23,014 nucleotides of DNA from an uncultured Acetatifactor sp. (GCA_904501885.1 CAJGCP010000033.1:1-23014); one strand, 5' to 3'; positions 16,601 to 23,014 are shown, counted from the stretch's first letter. Notes: generated by a model from the sequence alone, not told the origin. Numbers and translations are program-made.

Positions 16601-18673
16601 GAAGACAGATATGTGATGGTAGACATGGATATGGCCATCTTCGGCGAAGATACCAAGACAAGAGGCTTTGGCGTTTATATGGGACCCGGCGGCAATCTGT
16701 CTATCGGACAGTTCAGACTGTTCAACGACAAGATTGGTCGTGTACACACCGGTAGTAACGGTGGCTATAGTGTGACCGCACCCTACACAGCCGGTGAGTT
16801 CGGACATCTGACATTTGTTCTCGACAGACAGACCAGAAAGTTTGGATATCTGTGGAATGGACAGTTAGTAGAGTCTTCTGTTGATACACTATATACAGAC
16901 GGACCTTTGCAGTTTGCACAGATTCACTTCTATATTTATGGTGAATCCGGACTGACGGAAGATATTGACACGAAATTTTATGTGGACAACATAATGATTT
17001 CCGCATGGGATGAGAATCCTTTGGATAGTATTCCTGTTGCAACCGCAGCGCCTACCCAGGCGCCTGCGGCAACCACGGAGCCCACGCAGGCACCGGCAAC
17101 TCCTGCACCCAGCAATGCACCTACAGCTGAGCCTACAGCGGAACCCACCGAGGCCCCTGCTGCAAATAATGTGGTCATTGAGGAAGATTTCAATAGACTT
17201 GACCGTATCTGGGATGCATTCGGAACTTACTGGGGATTAAAGTGGGGATTAAGCATTCATCACAACAGATTGGAGTTGGCTACGAAGGCAGATGGCGTAG
17301 ATAAGTGGATGAGGTTTATTCCCATCAAATCCAATGAATCTGATGTGTATTCCTTGCCTCTTTATATGAATATCAATTCGGAAAAACAGTATGCATTGGG
17401 TAGTGAGGCAGATGTTACTACAGATCCTTATCTGGTAGTAGAGATGGATGTGGCACTGGATGGCGCAGATGCCGAAAAGGGCCAGTTGATTATCCGTATG
17501 GGTGGTAGTGGATATTTTGCCGTAACCAATTTTGTGCTGAAGGGTGATAGATTGGCCCGTCATATTGACTCTACTCTGGTGACAGGCTTGAATCCTGAAG
17601 GGAAGAATGCATATACTCCCGGTACGGTTGGCCATTTAAAATATGTATTGAACAGAAGCACTAAGAAGTATAGTTACTATTGGAATGGTGTTTTGGTAGA
17701 AGAAAATGTCAATGCACAGTTTGGAGGCGATACCGAGACTCCTGCGTTAAAGTATATCTATTTTGAAGCTACACCGATTACATTAGGCGAAGGTCAGACA
17801 GATGCAGATGTGTCTTTGTATGTGGACAATGTAAAGTTGTATACCGCCACTGACGACCAATTGGCTGAGGAGGAACCGGCACCTACCACAGAACCCACAC
17901 CTGCAGCGACCGCAGAGCCCACCGTGGCACCTACAGCAGAGCCTACCCCTGCACCTACCCAGAAGCCGTTAGCAGCAGATATCGTATTCGATAATTTCGA
18001 ACTCGGTCATGCATATATCAGATCCCTGTCCGGTAATTACTGGACAGGTGGTCTGGATTGTGGCGGCTGGATAGCAAACGGCAAAGTGGTATCCAAGAAA
18101 GATACTATTGATCCCAATGCTGCAGCATCCGATTATTGCTATGAGTTTACCCCTGATGCGTCACAGACTTTGAATTTCAGATTCACACTGAATAGTGACA
18201 GATTATATTCTGTTGGAGGTACTGTAGATGTTGAAAAGTATGTTGTAGTAGAGATGGATATGGGAATCAAGGGCGAAGATGCCAAGGAAGGGGGCTACGG
18301 AGTCTTTATGGCTCCCGGCTCTGGCAACACGAACCTATCTATAGCAGAGTTGCGATTGTTCGATGATAGACTCGGACGTATTCATACGGGAAGCAGTGGT
18401 GGTTCCTGGAAGAGGGCTGACTACACTAAGGGAGAAATGGTACACCTGAAATGGGTGCTTGACAGAGAAGCCAAGACCTACTCATACTTCTTGGATGGAC
18501 AGTTGGTAGAGTCCGATGTGGCAGATCTTTATGGCCTTGCAGCGAATTTTGGACAGGTACATATTCGTGTGTATGCTGATGCGCCTTTGGAAGGCAAGGA
18601 AACATTAGATTCTAAGTTCTATGTAGACAACATTAAGATTTATGCAGTGGATGAGAACCCTGTTTCGTTGTAA
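10637..18673 (+). CDS. Giant surface lipoprotein: PL2-like lyase domain, SLH repeats, Big_2, six beta-sandwich-like repeats
   Basis: A 2678-residue exported protein. The ATG at 10637 has AAGGAGG seven bases upstream and begins a lipoprotein signal peptide with lipobox LSGC (C24). An acidic Ser/Asp/Glu-rich linker follows, to about residue 135. Two YPD...HY..HG..EG repeats lie at about 140-220. An (alpha/alpha)-toroid domain (about 240-790) carries GGH (H358), E375 and NRHG (R416-H417). These resemble the metal ligands and arginine base I recall for family 2 pectate lyases (H109, E130, R171, H172 in the Yersinia enzyme), with the same 41-residue step from Glu to Arg. Three SLH repeats (826 to about 985; VTRGE, VTRAE, VTKDM) and a Big_2-like domain (about 1003-1055) come next. 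Six repeats of 200-290 residues from about 1135 to the end follow, five of them preceded by Pro/Thr linkers. There is no LPXTG motif. It probably binds and cleaves pectin-like polysaccharide at the cell surface. The lyase call is moderate; the architecture is firm. Confidence 0.85.
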   Translation: MKGTKRLTSVLALLLTLSMVLSGCQVPEGVEIPSGVSVPSDLSDLTSEELEQLESYLEEAESSADADDSEDAVSDDAQGDGDTTGADGEDAAGAEGDATIQDTTSAENIAGTVVDANAAKDAALTGTVKLASGRDWVHKILNVQEYVNAYPDLQAVYGDNWDGYVDHYLTHGLYEGRDEGKLFDPWQYAESYPDVKAAYGDDANAIIQHYVNHGYYEGKTAGTAAGYVDMADKVSREYMMSHDVVVREPGTRMEALVAHAETVLKYARNIEGANQPRLFADGLNVDNYAPTKWNKGLVENEPVASDIYSQFNLLKMMDGLSVMTGDPKYSEAALEQISIRFNTPGLVDKNGLFYEGGHSFVNIMTGEHYGLNYHETKDNQLPLELMYKADPEGTKKYITAFWNAHILDWSNLLMNRHGYYDLDMTEAWDSEYTDPSPWVAGKDVSPFMSTGNDLMDMAWFMTEVTGDPKYAAWGELMLDKYIAVSNPETGLVGEQYGMMTEDSNYGVDRFLASTMGADFVTRTGFDFKTATVDDYKLFGANSLITRTSLKCNTAYGPLKFVNIYRQTGNEKIYDFVLNNMLSWEKYVYDQKLHRYNTPILNDGTDLNEGKDGKQLIATKTGYYMTQGKPMAEYEGVWGGVFPALIETISMLKPEDTEAYDRLWTAARSYARNVGLGDIGTRMGENINMTAETGQCAVQYVQAVVLMYKYSGAQEYLDAACTMADRIVKGNFDPELGMFISSKSVPYASISPDVMWAVYLVEAAAQGMINDIDIEISQGVHDIPHVGKGQVMSSTLWFGTGKKAVKSVKFDTDAYTVVVHDEPQANFSDLSGTTETSAIKQMASIGVMGAETDGLFHPEKAVTRGEMVEMIKALFGFTDDGVIADVFAEVDLDATYAHYEVTRAEMASIVARALAVKLPAKTWQTGDATYRLTDASTIPAWAKDYADIVTNYRLMVDLEDETFEPNAVVTKDMVAGIFQEVARYIELPAVKAVLPEVLPLNPDNDKMIWESTDTSIVEVDSQGRLYPVGTGTAKVRVTVDGEFADLEVTVAIQDDWMVKEVFIDGEPFAEFNADELEYYINLDKGVYTVPTITANSFSDEEVIVESPASLPGTVVFYVRGYEDLKYTLEIDNEFIDYIVDENFNHKIGTPIESIVTDRFNWFVNGLTIAYRDSWKVVPKNWVRPDYEGYGCMVFPYKHIKNVQGDCYLTFSEKDTQLVGEQADDMLMVFEMDLAVKNIQGKKKGFQLWFMERFGTFYHAAAHFIINEEGIAREISSTSVHKPSKRQMVDSEFINFRIVIDKKNRTFDYFFNGDLLQKDIPFFHGENVPNIYAMYIGIPIEEEDSKAELFMDNLKVYQLTHTAYEEMMPQEELPPPTPKPEWLTNPIDINFDNFRVGTTIQETSKDPYTGHIGEGMYYGYAKVVEKSVIDTTATDTDKCMEIKYKSNFDWDGSFRYILDEAVWQKLGEGADDNNLVVEMDVAIGGADDKPKGYSISLAEPLSAGYHSVARIKLAENAIGRMVDSSDRMVDPTLRTAIEKGVFNNIKIVINKKTKSFSYYVDGVMIEKDVPAMYTNPENIGMIWIAVYKEGVGEYDSKLYIDNVKMYVEEKGEVPTPRPTHVPVPTMTPAPTATPLPYPIDENYDGYTLGTNFGTQVSKAHYKVHVPETAYLVNSKVVEKSVVDEAAAPTDYCFEFTYNTAYDTNFSIDLNAEYAYALGDKAFGSRYVVTEMDIAIKGDDAKTKPYEIWFSERLGTGYRSVARFKLMNNRFGRIVTGSSGALVNPIYQPAYEKGTFANLKVVVDKQTKKVSYFWNGALIESNVNALYGDTPNFGRIVFVATKEANLDSNLKLYVDNLKMYEADEMPTAPTMAPPTPAPTLDPNAPTPTPGPTENPYVAEITFDGFADGSHARLLSGDTWSGTLDCGGYLSYGKIVPRSTVDGTAAATDKVFEFTPVTNINVANNSDTTVRDLNFRFTLREDMRYSLGSQVTEDRYVMVDMDMAIFGEDTKTRGFGVYMGPGGNLSIGQFRLFNDKIGRVHTGSNGGYSVTAPYTAGEFGHLTFVLDRQTRKFGYLWNGQLVESSVDTLYTDGPLQFAQIHFYIYGESGLTEDIDTKFYVDNIMISAWDENPLDSIPVATAAPTQAPAATTEPTQAPATPAPSNAPTAEPTAEPTEAPAANNVVIEEDFNRLDRIWDAFGTYWGLKWGLSIHHNRLELATKADGVDKWMRFIPIKSNESDVYSLPLYMNINSEKQYALGSEADVTTDPYLVVEMDVALDGADAEKGQLIIRMGGSGYFAVTNFVLKGDRLARHIDSTLVTGLNPEGKNAYTPGTVGHLKYVLNRSTKKYSYYWNGVLVEENVNAQFGGDTETPALKYIYFEATPITLGEGQTDADVSLYVDNVKLYTATDDQLAEEEPAPTTEPTPAATAEPTVAPTAEPTPAPTQKPLAADIVFDNFELGHAYIRSLSGNYWTGGLDCGGWIANGKVVSKKDTIDPNAAASDYCYEFTPDASQTLNFRFTLNSDRLYSVGGTVDVEKYVVVEMDMGIKGEDAKEGGYGVFMAPGSGNTNLSIAELRLFDDRLGRIHTGSSGGSWKRADYTKGEMVHLKWVLDREAKTYSYFLDGQLVESDVADLYGLAANFGQVHIRVYADAPLEGKETLDSKFYVDNIKIYAVDENPVSL
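11060..11300 (+). repeat. Two YPD/HY/EG-type protein repeats inside the lipoprotein gene
   Basis: Two copies of about 37 residues share the pattern Y-x3-YPD-(L/V)-x-A-x-YGD, then HY-(L/V)-x-HG-x-YEG, at about residues 145-181 and 185-221. They lie between the acidic linker and the catalytic domain. Similar repeats occur in other clostridial surface proteins, but I do not know their role. The copies differ at DNA level, so they are not a recent duplication. Confidence 0.7.
14039..18670 (+). repeat. Six tandem beta-sandwich-like domains in the lipoprotein gene
   Basis: Unit starts are near 14039, 14783, 15539, 16316, 17165 and 17975. Each begins with a short I-x-(F/Y)-(D/E)-x-(F/Y) strand. Each then has VxEMD(M/V/L)A in the middle, (K/R)-x-x-x-Y-x-(W/F/V)-x-(G)-x-L/V-(I/V)E further on, and ends with (Y/F)-(V/M/I)-DN-(V/I/L)-K-(M/V/I/L)-Y. 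The pattern of strands and a closing YVDN resembles LamG/concanavalin-like jellyrolls that bind carbohydrate; this is inference. Units 4 and 6 are most alike (LDCGG, NFRFTL, HTGS..GG) and units 2 and 3 form a second pair. Units 1 and 5 are the most divergent. Units 2 to 6 are separated from the preceding unit by linkers rich in Pro, Thr, Ala and Glu. Confidence 0.8.
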
Positions 18674-18697
18674 ATAGTATTTGTAAAAACAAAAAAT

Positions 18698-18735
18698 AGC
18701 GCTAAGAATACATGGTATTCTTAGCGCTGTTTTTT
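18698..18735. terminator. Bidirectional rho-independent terminator
   Basis: A perfect 14-base-pair stem, 18698-18711 with 18715-18728, has a three-base ATG loop and is followed by T residues on the plus strand (18730-18735). An A run at 18691-18696 gives a matching T tract on the minus strand. It separates the giant lipoprotein gene from the converging GH2 gene and can stop both. Confidence 0.9.
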
Positions 18736-18742
18736 GTATCCA

Positions 18743-21142
18743 TTATCGAATATTGTAAGTAGACCTCAACCGAATATTCTTCGGTGTTCCCTGTAAAATC
18801 TTCACGGTTTTACTTCCTGCATTCATATCGAAGAAGTTATCACTTAAGATGAAATCGGAGTCGGGAGAATCAATCTCTACGAATTTTGCATAAGCATCTG
18901 CGTAGACTGTGATTTCGTCGCCCTTGACTTCACAACGCAAGTTGGGATCCTGGAAGTTGAAGTATTTGGGAGCGGTAAATAATACAGTTCCTTCGGATAC
19001 AACTTCGCTATCTACCAGCAATTCGAAACTGAAGTAGGTATTGTCCACATCGGTCTTTTGGAAGTCCATTTCGTCCAGCCATAGAGGGGATAGAGCGGGT
19101 ACCTGTACTGTCATTTCACCCTGTTTCAGAACGGCACCGGTGCGGTCTCTCAGAGCCCATTTAGCCACGCCGTTTACTTCTTCCAAGGTATCGTTGGTAA
19201 TGCAAAGTTTCGCCTTTGTAGCGTAGTCAGGATAGCCTTCCTCCAGTGTGATGACGGGGCGTGTGGTGGTTTCGCCGGTTTCCATACAACTGATTAGTAC
19301 CGGGTTGAAGAAACGCTTTGCCACATATTGAAGTGCTTTGTATCTGCCATAGTAATCGATACTTGCCCAGGACGCTACCGGCCAAATGTCGTTTAACTGC
19401 CAGTAGAGGGCGCCCATACATCTGCCGCGATGACGGCGCAAATGCTCCACGCCATAGCGGATGGCCTCTGCCTGTAGCAACTGGGAAGCATACAGCAAAG
19501 TACCAAATTCTGCAGGGTAGCGGAAGGTCTGTGACAGGTAGCTTAAGATTTTACCATTGGCACTACCGCTTCTCTGGTGCATTTCCATCACGCGGCTGAA
19601 AATATTGCGGTCTTCCGGTAAAGTAAAGGCATTGACGGTCTTCTCGCAAGGGAAGGACTGGAAGCCAAACTCACTTAAGTAACGGAAATATTTGTTGCGG
19701 TACTCGGAGAAGGGCTTGTTGCCATGCCATACCGACCAATAGTGGGTATCACCGTAGTTTTCGTTGCTGGGTTGTACAAAGTGTCCGCAGGTGATGGGGG
19801 AAGTGGAAATATAAGGAATCTCAGGGCACAATTCCTTCACCAAATCAGGAATCATTCCTTCGAACACATCCAGGTACATCTCTAAGAATACGGGGTCGTC
19901 CTTGGTTTCAGGGAAGCAGTCTTCCAATTCGTTATTACCGCAGAGCAAAGCTAAGGATGCGTGATGACGCATACGCTTGATGTTGTCGATGCATTCTGCT
20001 TTGATATTTTCCATAAAGGCATCGTCCACCCAATAGAGGGTGCAGGCAAACATCATATCCTGGAAGATAATCAGACCCATTTCGTCGCAGTAATCAAAGA
20101 AGTAATCATCGGGATAATAGCCGCCGCCCCATACGCGGATGGCGTTGAAATGGCTGTCCACACATTGTTGCAATAGCCACTTGGTACGTTCCGGCGTAAT
20201 ACGGGAGAATACATTGTCCTCGGGAATATAGTCAGCACCCATGGCAAAGAAACGCACCCCGTTGACTTCGTGGCAGAAGCTTTCGCCGTAGCGGTCTTTT
20301 TCTCTAATCAGTTTCAAGGTTCTCAAACCGATTCTTTTCTCGCATACATCTGCCACATTACCGTCTTTTATCACCTGTGCCTGTAAGGTGTACAAGGGCT
20401 GGTCGCCCAGACCATTGGGCCACCAAAGTTTTGGATTTTCAATTTCGCTTTCCACGTTGCAAGGCAATGTAAATGCGCTGCCGTCGGGTGCAGTCACTTG
20501 GACTCTTACCTCGGCGGGGGAATCCGTTTCCACATAAGGAGTGATAAACACGTGGCCGTTTTCGTGACGCTGTAAAATACGGAAATCCGTAATTCTGGCG
20601 CTATCTAATATGTAAAGTTCAATATTTCGCCAAATGCCCGCATCCGGAAGGCGGGGTCCCCAGTCCCAACCGAGCATACAGTGTGCTTTGCGGATATGGG
20701 AGAGACCAATCAGGGAAGTGGTGCCTGTGGGCACATAATGTTCCGCTTCCTTGGCTTTGATATAGGGGTTGATGGGGTGGCATACCACCTTGATTTCGTT
20801 ATCGCCCTCCACCAAAAGTTCGGTCACATTGAACTCGTAGGTGCGGTGCATATTGTCGGTGTATGCCACATGTGTGCCGTTGATATAGATATCGCAAAGG
20901 GTATCCAGTCCGTCACAATGCAGGATAACCTTGTCCTGTGTGGACCCCCACTGAAAGGTTCTGGTAAAGGTAAACTCATTTTCCATCAACTTCAGTGCAT
21001 CTAATTCATTTTGACGGAAAAAGGGATCTTCCATCAGTTCCTTGTCCAAAAGGAAGGAATACACAGAACCGGGGATGGTTCCTTCGCAGTCAAAACCGGC
21101 TCCGGTCATGCGCCAAAGGCCGTTTAAACTTATTTTCTTCAT
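18743..21142 (-). CDS. GH2 family beta-mannosidase-type glycoside hydrolase
   Basis: A 799-residue retaining glycosidase of family GH2, close to the usual length of the MANBA-type beta-mannosidases. AAAGGAG lies seven bases before the ATG at 21142. The N-terminal sandwich domain begins SLNGLWRMTG and contains WDWGPRLPDAGIWR (159-172). The catalytic TIM barrel shows IRVWGGGYYPDDYFFD (335-350). The acid/base motif LLCGNNE has E405, and the nucleophile motif SEFGFQSFP has E491. GNNE together with WDWGP is typical of the beta-mannosidase subgroup, but related enzymes with other specificities exist. There is no signal peptide, so it acts on imported oligosaccharides in the cytoplasm. It is divergent from the fourth AraC gene, which likely controls it, and converges with the lipoprotein gene over a shared terminator. 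Confidence 0.9.
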   Translation of the reverse strand: MKKISLNGLWRMTGAGFDCEGTIPGSVYSFLLDKELMEDPFFRQNELDALKLMENEFTFTRTFQWGSTQDKVILHCDGLDTLCDIYINGTHVAYTDNMHRTYEFNVTELLVEGDNEIKVVCHPINPYIKAKEAEHYVPTGTTSLIGLSHIRKAHCMLGWDWGPRLPDAGIWRNIELYILDSARITDFRILQRHENGHVFITPYVETDSPAEVRVQVTAPDGSAFTLPCNVESEIENPKLWWPNGLGDQPLYTLQAQVIKDGNVADVCEKRIGLRTLKLIREKDRYGESFCHEVNGVRFFAMGADYIPEDNVFSRITPERTKWLLQQCVDSHFNAIRVWGGGYYPDDYFFDYCDEMGLIIFQDMMFACTLYWVDDAFMENIKAECIDNIKRMRHHASLALLCGNNELEDCFPETKDDPVFLEMYLDVFEGMIPDLVKELCPEIPYISTSPITCGHFVQPSNENYGDTHYWSVWHGNKPFSEYRNKYFRYLSEFGFQSFPCEKTVNAFTLPEDRNIFSRVMEMHQRSGSANGKILSYLSQTFRYPAEFGTLLYASQLLQAEAIRYGVEHLRRHRGRCMGALYWQLNDIWPVASWASIDYYGRYKALQYVAKRFFNPVLISCMETGETTTRPVITLEEGYPDYATKAKLCITNDTLEEVNGVAKWALRDRTGAVLKQGEMTVQVPALSPLWLDEMDFQKTDVDNTYFSFELLVDSEVVSEGTVLFTAPKYFNFQDPNLRCEVKGDEITVYADAYAKFVEIDSPDSDFILSDNFFDMNAGSKTVKILQGTPKNIRLRSTYNIR

Positions 21143-21194
21143 TGCAAACTCCTTTCCCGGTCAGGGCAGTAAAGCCGAAGACCTGTAGATTTAT

Positions 21195-21223
21195 TTGATA
21201 TTTATATTTTATTATGATAGAAT
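21195..21223 (+). promoter_or_regulatory. Predicted promoter of the module 4 AraC gene
   Basis: TTGATA (21195-21200), a 17-base spacer ending in TGA, and TAGAAT (21218-21223) form a near-consensus promoter with an extended -10, about 70 bases before the regulator start. It is the strongest promoter match in the window. Confidence 0.55.
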
Positions 21224-21294
21224 CGTAGAAAACAATGGAATTATCGATTGTGTTTTTGTAGTTTCTTACTATCCGCAGGTTTCGGAGGAATGTT

Positions 21295-22077
21295 ATGCAG
21301 ATATTTAATTGCGGGTCTGACTTTCCGCATAATCCGGGAGAATACTGTACTCCCATTGTCAGGGATTGTTATTTTATCAGTTGCTTTTCTACGCCCTTTT
21401 TATATGAGGTAGAAGGAGAAATGATTGGCGGTAACGCGGGGGATATTTTGATTATGCCTCCGGGGACGTTAATCTATCATGGGCCAAGAGAAAGAACGGA
21501 ATGTTTTGTCAATGACTGGATTTATATAGATGGAGAGGATTTTCGTAGCCTGCTGGAAAAGTATCCTCTCCCCTTGGGGCGGGCTTTTCATGTGGGGGAT
21601 GTTTTGCTTTTAAAAAAATGTATCGCCAGGATAGAGGAAGAACAACTCTTGAAGCGCCCCGGCTTCGAAGAATTGACAAATGCCATGATGACGGAAACTT
21701 TGATTTCGCTTCATCGACGATTCCGGCAGCAGAGGGATTTGGACTCACCCAAAATGCGGATTGGGGTAGCGCGGGAGGCTTTTTTACGGCAACCGGAAAA
21801 GGATTGGTCCCTGCAGGAAATGGCAGATGTGGCAAAGTATTCTGTCAGCCGGTTTTGTGCATTATATTATCAGGAGCATGGCTGCTCTCCCAAGGCAGAT
21901 TTATTGGAGCATCGGTTGGAATTGGCCAAGCAAATGCTGATTTATAATGACTGTACAATCACGGAGGTGTCTGAGCGTTGTGGATTTAAGTCCATATATT
22001 ATTTTTCGAAATATTTTAAAGAAAAAGAAGGATGCACCCCCAGCGAGTACAGAAAATATATTAAAGTAGAGCATTGA
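21295..22077 (+). CDS. AraC family transcriptional regulator (module 4)
   Basis: A 260-residue protein with GGAGG six bases before the ATG at 21295. The N-terminal half is a cupin-like sensor (GDILIMPPGTLIYHGP near residues 49-64). The C-terminal AraC domain has SLQEMADVAKYSVSRFCALY and ITEVSERCGFKSIYYFSKYF, ending GCTPSEYRKYI. It is divergent from the GH2 gene and most likely regulates it. No terminator follows before the ATPase gene, whose own promoter lies in the gap. Confidence 0.92.
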   Translation: MQIFNCGSDFPHNPGEYCTPIVRDCYFISCFSTPFLYEVEGEMIGGNAGDILIMPPGTLIYHGPRERTECFVNDWIYIDGEDFRSLLEKYPLPLGRAFHVGDVLLLKKCIARIEEEQLLKRPGFEELTNAMMTETLISLHRRFRQQRDLDSPKMRIGVAREAFLRQPEKDWSLQEMADVAKYSVSRFCALYYQEHGCSPKADLLEHRLELAKQMLIYNDCTITEVSERCGFKSIYYFSKYFKEKEGCTPSEYRKYIKVEH

Positions 22078-22095
22078 GAAAAATGAAAAATAAGG

Positions 22096-22142
22096 TTTAA
22101 CAACACAGATTTCATAAAAAAAGCAAAAAATGAGTTGTTAAA
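22096..22142. repeat. Inverted repeat overlapping the ATPase promoter
   Basis: TTTAACAAC (22096-22104) and GTTGTTAAA (22134-22142) are perfect inverted arms separated by 29 bases. The right arm covers the -35 box of the ATPase promoter. It may be an operator, possibly bridged by a dimer; the large loop and lack of a T tract argue against a terminator. Confidence 0.4.
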
Positions 22143-22163
22143 TATAGATTAATAGGATATACT
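22135..22163 (+). promoter_or_regulatory. Predicted promoter of the AAA+ ATPase gene
   Basis: TTGTTA (22135-22140), a 17-base spacer and TATACT (22158-22163) give a good match, 23 bases before the ATPase start codon. This makes the ATPase gene independent of the AraC gene upstream. Confidence 0.55.
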
Positions 22164-22186
22164 TGTGATGAAAAGAGGTGAAAAGT

Positions 22187-23014
22187 ATGAAACTGTTTCG
22201 TAGAGAACAATATCTTTCAAAGATCAGAGGGTTTTACCATGATACTGATATAATTAAAGTAATTACCGGTGTTAGAAGATGCGGTAAATCAAGTCTTATG
22301 GAGATGATAAAAGATGAACTTATAGCATCCGGTGTCAGTGAAGAATGTATTATATATATTGACCTAGATTCACGAAAATATAGAAAAATTAAAACGGATG
22401 ACGACTTTGAAAAGATAGTAGATGAGTTATCATCTACAAAGGAAACGAAATACTTATTTGTTGATGAAATACAAAACATCAAAAATTTTGAGGAAATTAT
22501 CAATGCGTTCAGAAATGACGGAGATTATTCCATTTTCATTACCGGATCAAATTCATATTTGCTAAGTGGCGAACTGGCCACAAAGCTTACGGGAAGATAT
22601 GTTGAGTTTGAACTTTTTACCCTCAATTTCAATGAATATCTTGCGATGAAAGATTTTTATCAAAAACCAATAAATGAAAATCTAAATATCGAGTTAGATA
22701 TATTTTTAAGAGAAGGTGGATTTCCGCGTACAGTTAGATTTGATACTGCTGAGGAAAAACAGACATATGCAAAATCCGTAATAGAGGAAATCTTTGAAAA
22801 GGATATCAAGAAAAGAGTTAAAATTCGTAATGTGGAGGTTTTTGAAGCGGTTAGAGGTTTTATTATAAATAACTACGGCGCTACTATGAGCATACAAAGT
22901 CTTCAGCAGTCGTTAGAGAAGAACGGGTTGTCTGTACAGCGTGCCACACTGAAAAGATACATTGATGCACTGGTTGGTGCCAAAATTCTTTACAAATGTG
23001 ACAGATTCGATATG
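22187..23014 (+). CDS. AAA+ family ATPase (AAA_14/DUF4143 type), 5' part
   Basis: The frame starts at the ATG at 22187 after GAGGTG and stays open to the window edge, giving 276 residues without a stop. Walker A is VRRCGKSS (residues 29-36), Walker B is YLFVDEIQN, and the next conserved block is FITGSNSYLLSGELATKLTGRYVEFEL. This is the pattern of the common bacterial ATP-binding proteins with an N-terminal AAA_14 domain and a C-terminal DUF4143 domain; the latter would lie mostly beyond the edge. Their function is poorly known. A winged-helix-like stretch (SIQSLQQSLEKNGLSVQRAT) precedes the cut. Base composition is clearly more AT-rich than the sugar genes, and there is no obvious link to the polysaccharide locus. 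It may belong to an accessory region. Confidence 0.88.
   Translation, partial: MKLFRREQYLSKIRGFYHDTDIIKVITGVRRCGKSSLMEMIKDELIASGVSEECIIYIDLDSRKYRKIKTDDDFEKIVDELSSTKETKYLFVDEIQNIKNFEEIINAFRNDGDYSIFITGSNSYLLSGELATKLTGRYVEFELFTLNFNEYLAMKDFYQKPINENLNIELDIFLREGGFPRTVRFDTAEEKQTYAKSVIEEIFEKDIKKRVKIRNVEVFEAVRGFIINNYGATMSIQSLQQSLEKNGLSVQRATLKRYIDALVGAKILYKCDRFDM

Noticed and set aside
17041..17170. Pro/Thr/Glu-rich linkers as DNA tandem repeats or a CRISPR-like array
   Set aside because: The repetition is at protein level with varied codons; no constant repeat and unique spacer structure exists. No CRISPR array was seen anywhere in the window.
10667..17635. Many long minus-strand frames inside the giant lipoprotein gene (for example 12434-13327, 14777-15490, 15755-16807)
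   Set aside because: They lie opposite a continuous plus-strand gene with strong domain evidence, lack ribosome binding sites and show no recognisable protein features.
9451..18673. Bacteroidetes-type SusC/SusD polysaccharide utilization locus
   Set aside because: No SusC or SusD homologue is present, and ribosome binding sites, promoters, the SLH domain and the lipoprotein type point to a Gram-positive clostridial cell.
22078..22186. Terminator after the module 4 AraC gene
   Set aside because: The only inverted repeat has a 29-base loop and no T tract, and it overlaps a promoter, so an operator is more likely.

Overview
The window looks like part of a Clostridia genome, most likely a Lachnospiraceae-type gut or rumen bacterium. 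The basis is strong AGGAG/GGAGG ribosome binding sites, a giant lipoprotein with SLH and Ig-like domains and YPD-type repeats, many AraC regulators, and oxygen-sensitive radical chemistry (a glycyl radical enzyme). No species can be named from the sequence alone.

Layout, left to right. The 3' end of a tRNA and its terminator open the window, followed by the remnant of an SGNH/GDSL hydrolase gene. Module 1 is an AraC regulator (minus strand) divergent from a glycyl radical enzyme (GRE). Module 2 is an AraC regulator divergent from a four-gene operon: Gfo/Idh/MocA oxidoreductase, ThuA-like protein, second Gfo/Idh/MocA oxidoreductase, and a TIM-barrel sugar isomerase/epimerase-like enzyme. Module 3 is an AraC regulator divergent from a GH105 unsaturated glycuronyl hydrolase and a 2678-residue surface lipoprotein. 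That lipoprotein carries an (alpha/alpha)-toroid domain resembling family 2 pectate lyases, central SLH repeats, a Big_2-like domain and six beta-sandwich-like repeats joined by Pro/Thr linkers. Module 4 is a GH2 beta-mannosidase-type enzyme divergent from a fourth AraC regulator. An AT-richer AAA+ ATPase gene with its own good promoter runs off the right edge.

The parts suggest a pectin or other plant-polysaccharide utilization locus. A cell-surface lyase would bind and cut acidic polysaccharide, GH105 would remove the unsaturated uronic acid from the oligomers in the cytoplasm, and GH2 would trim side chains. The Gfo/Idh-ThuA-Gfo/Idh-TIM operon matches the gene content of redox-assisted glycoside cleavage (oxidation at sugar C3, elimination or isomerization, re-reduction). 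The GRE has lyase/dehydratase-type catalytic residues and no activating enzyme in the window; it is the most likely source of new chemistry. No transporter or sugar kinase is present, so the pathway is incomplete here.

The most striking organizational feature is that each of the four enzyme units has its own divergently transcribed AraC regulator, as if four separate modules had been assembled side by side.
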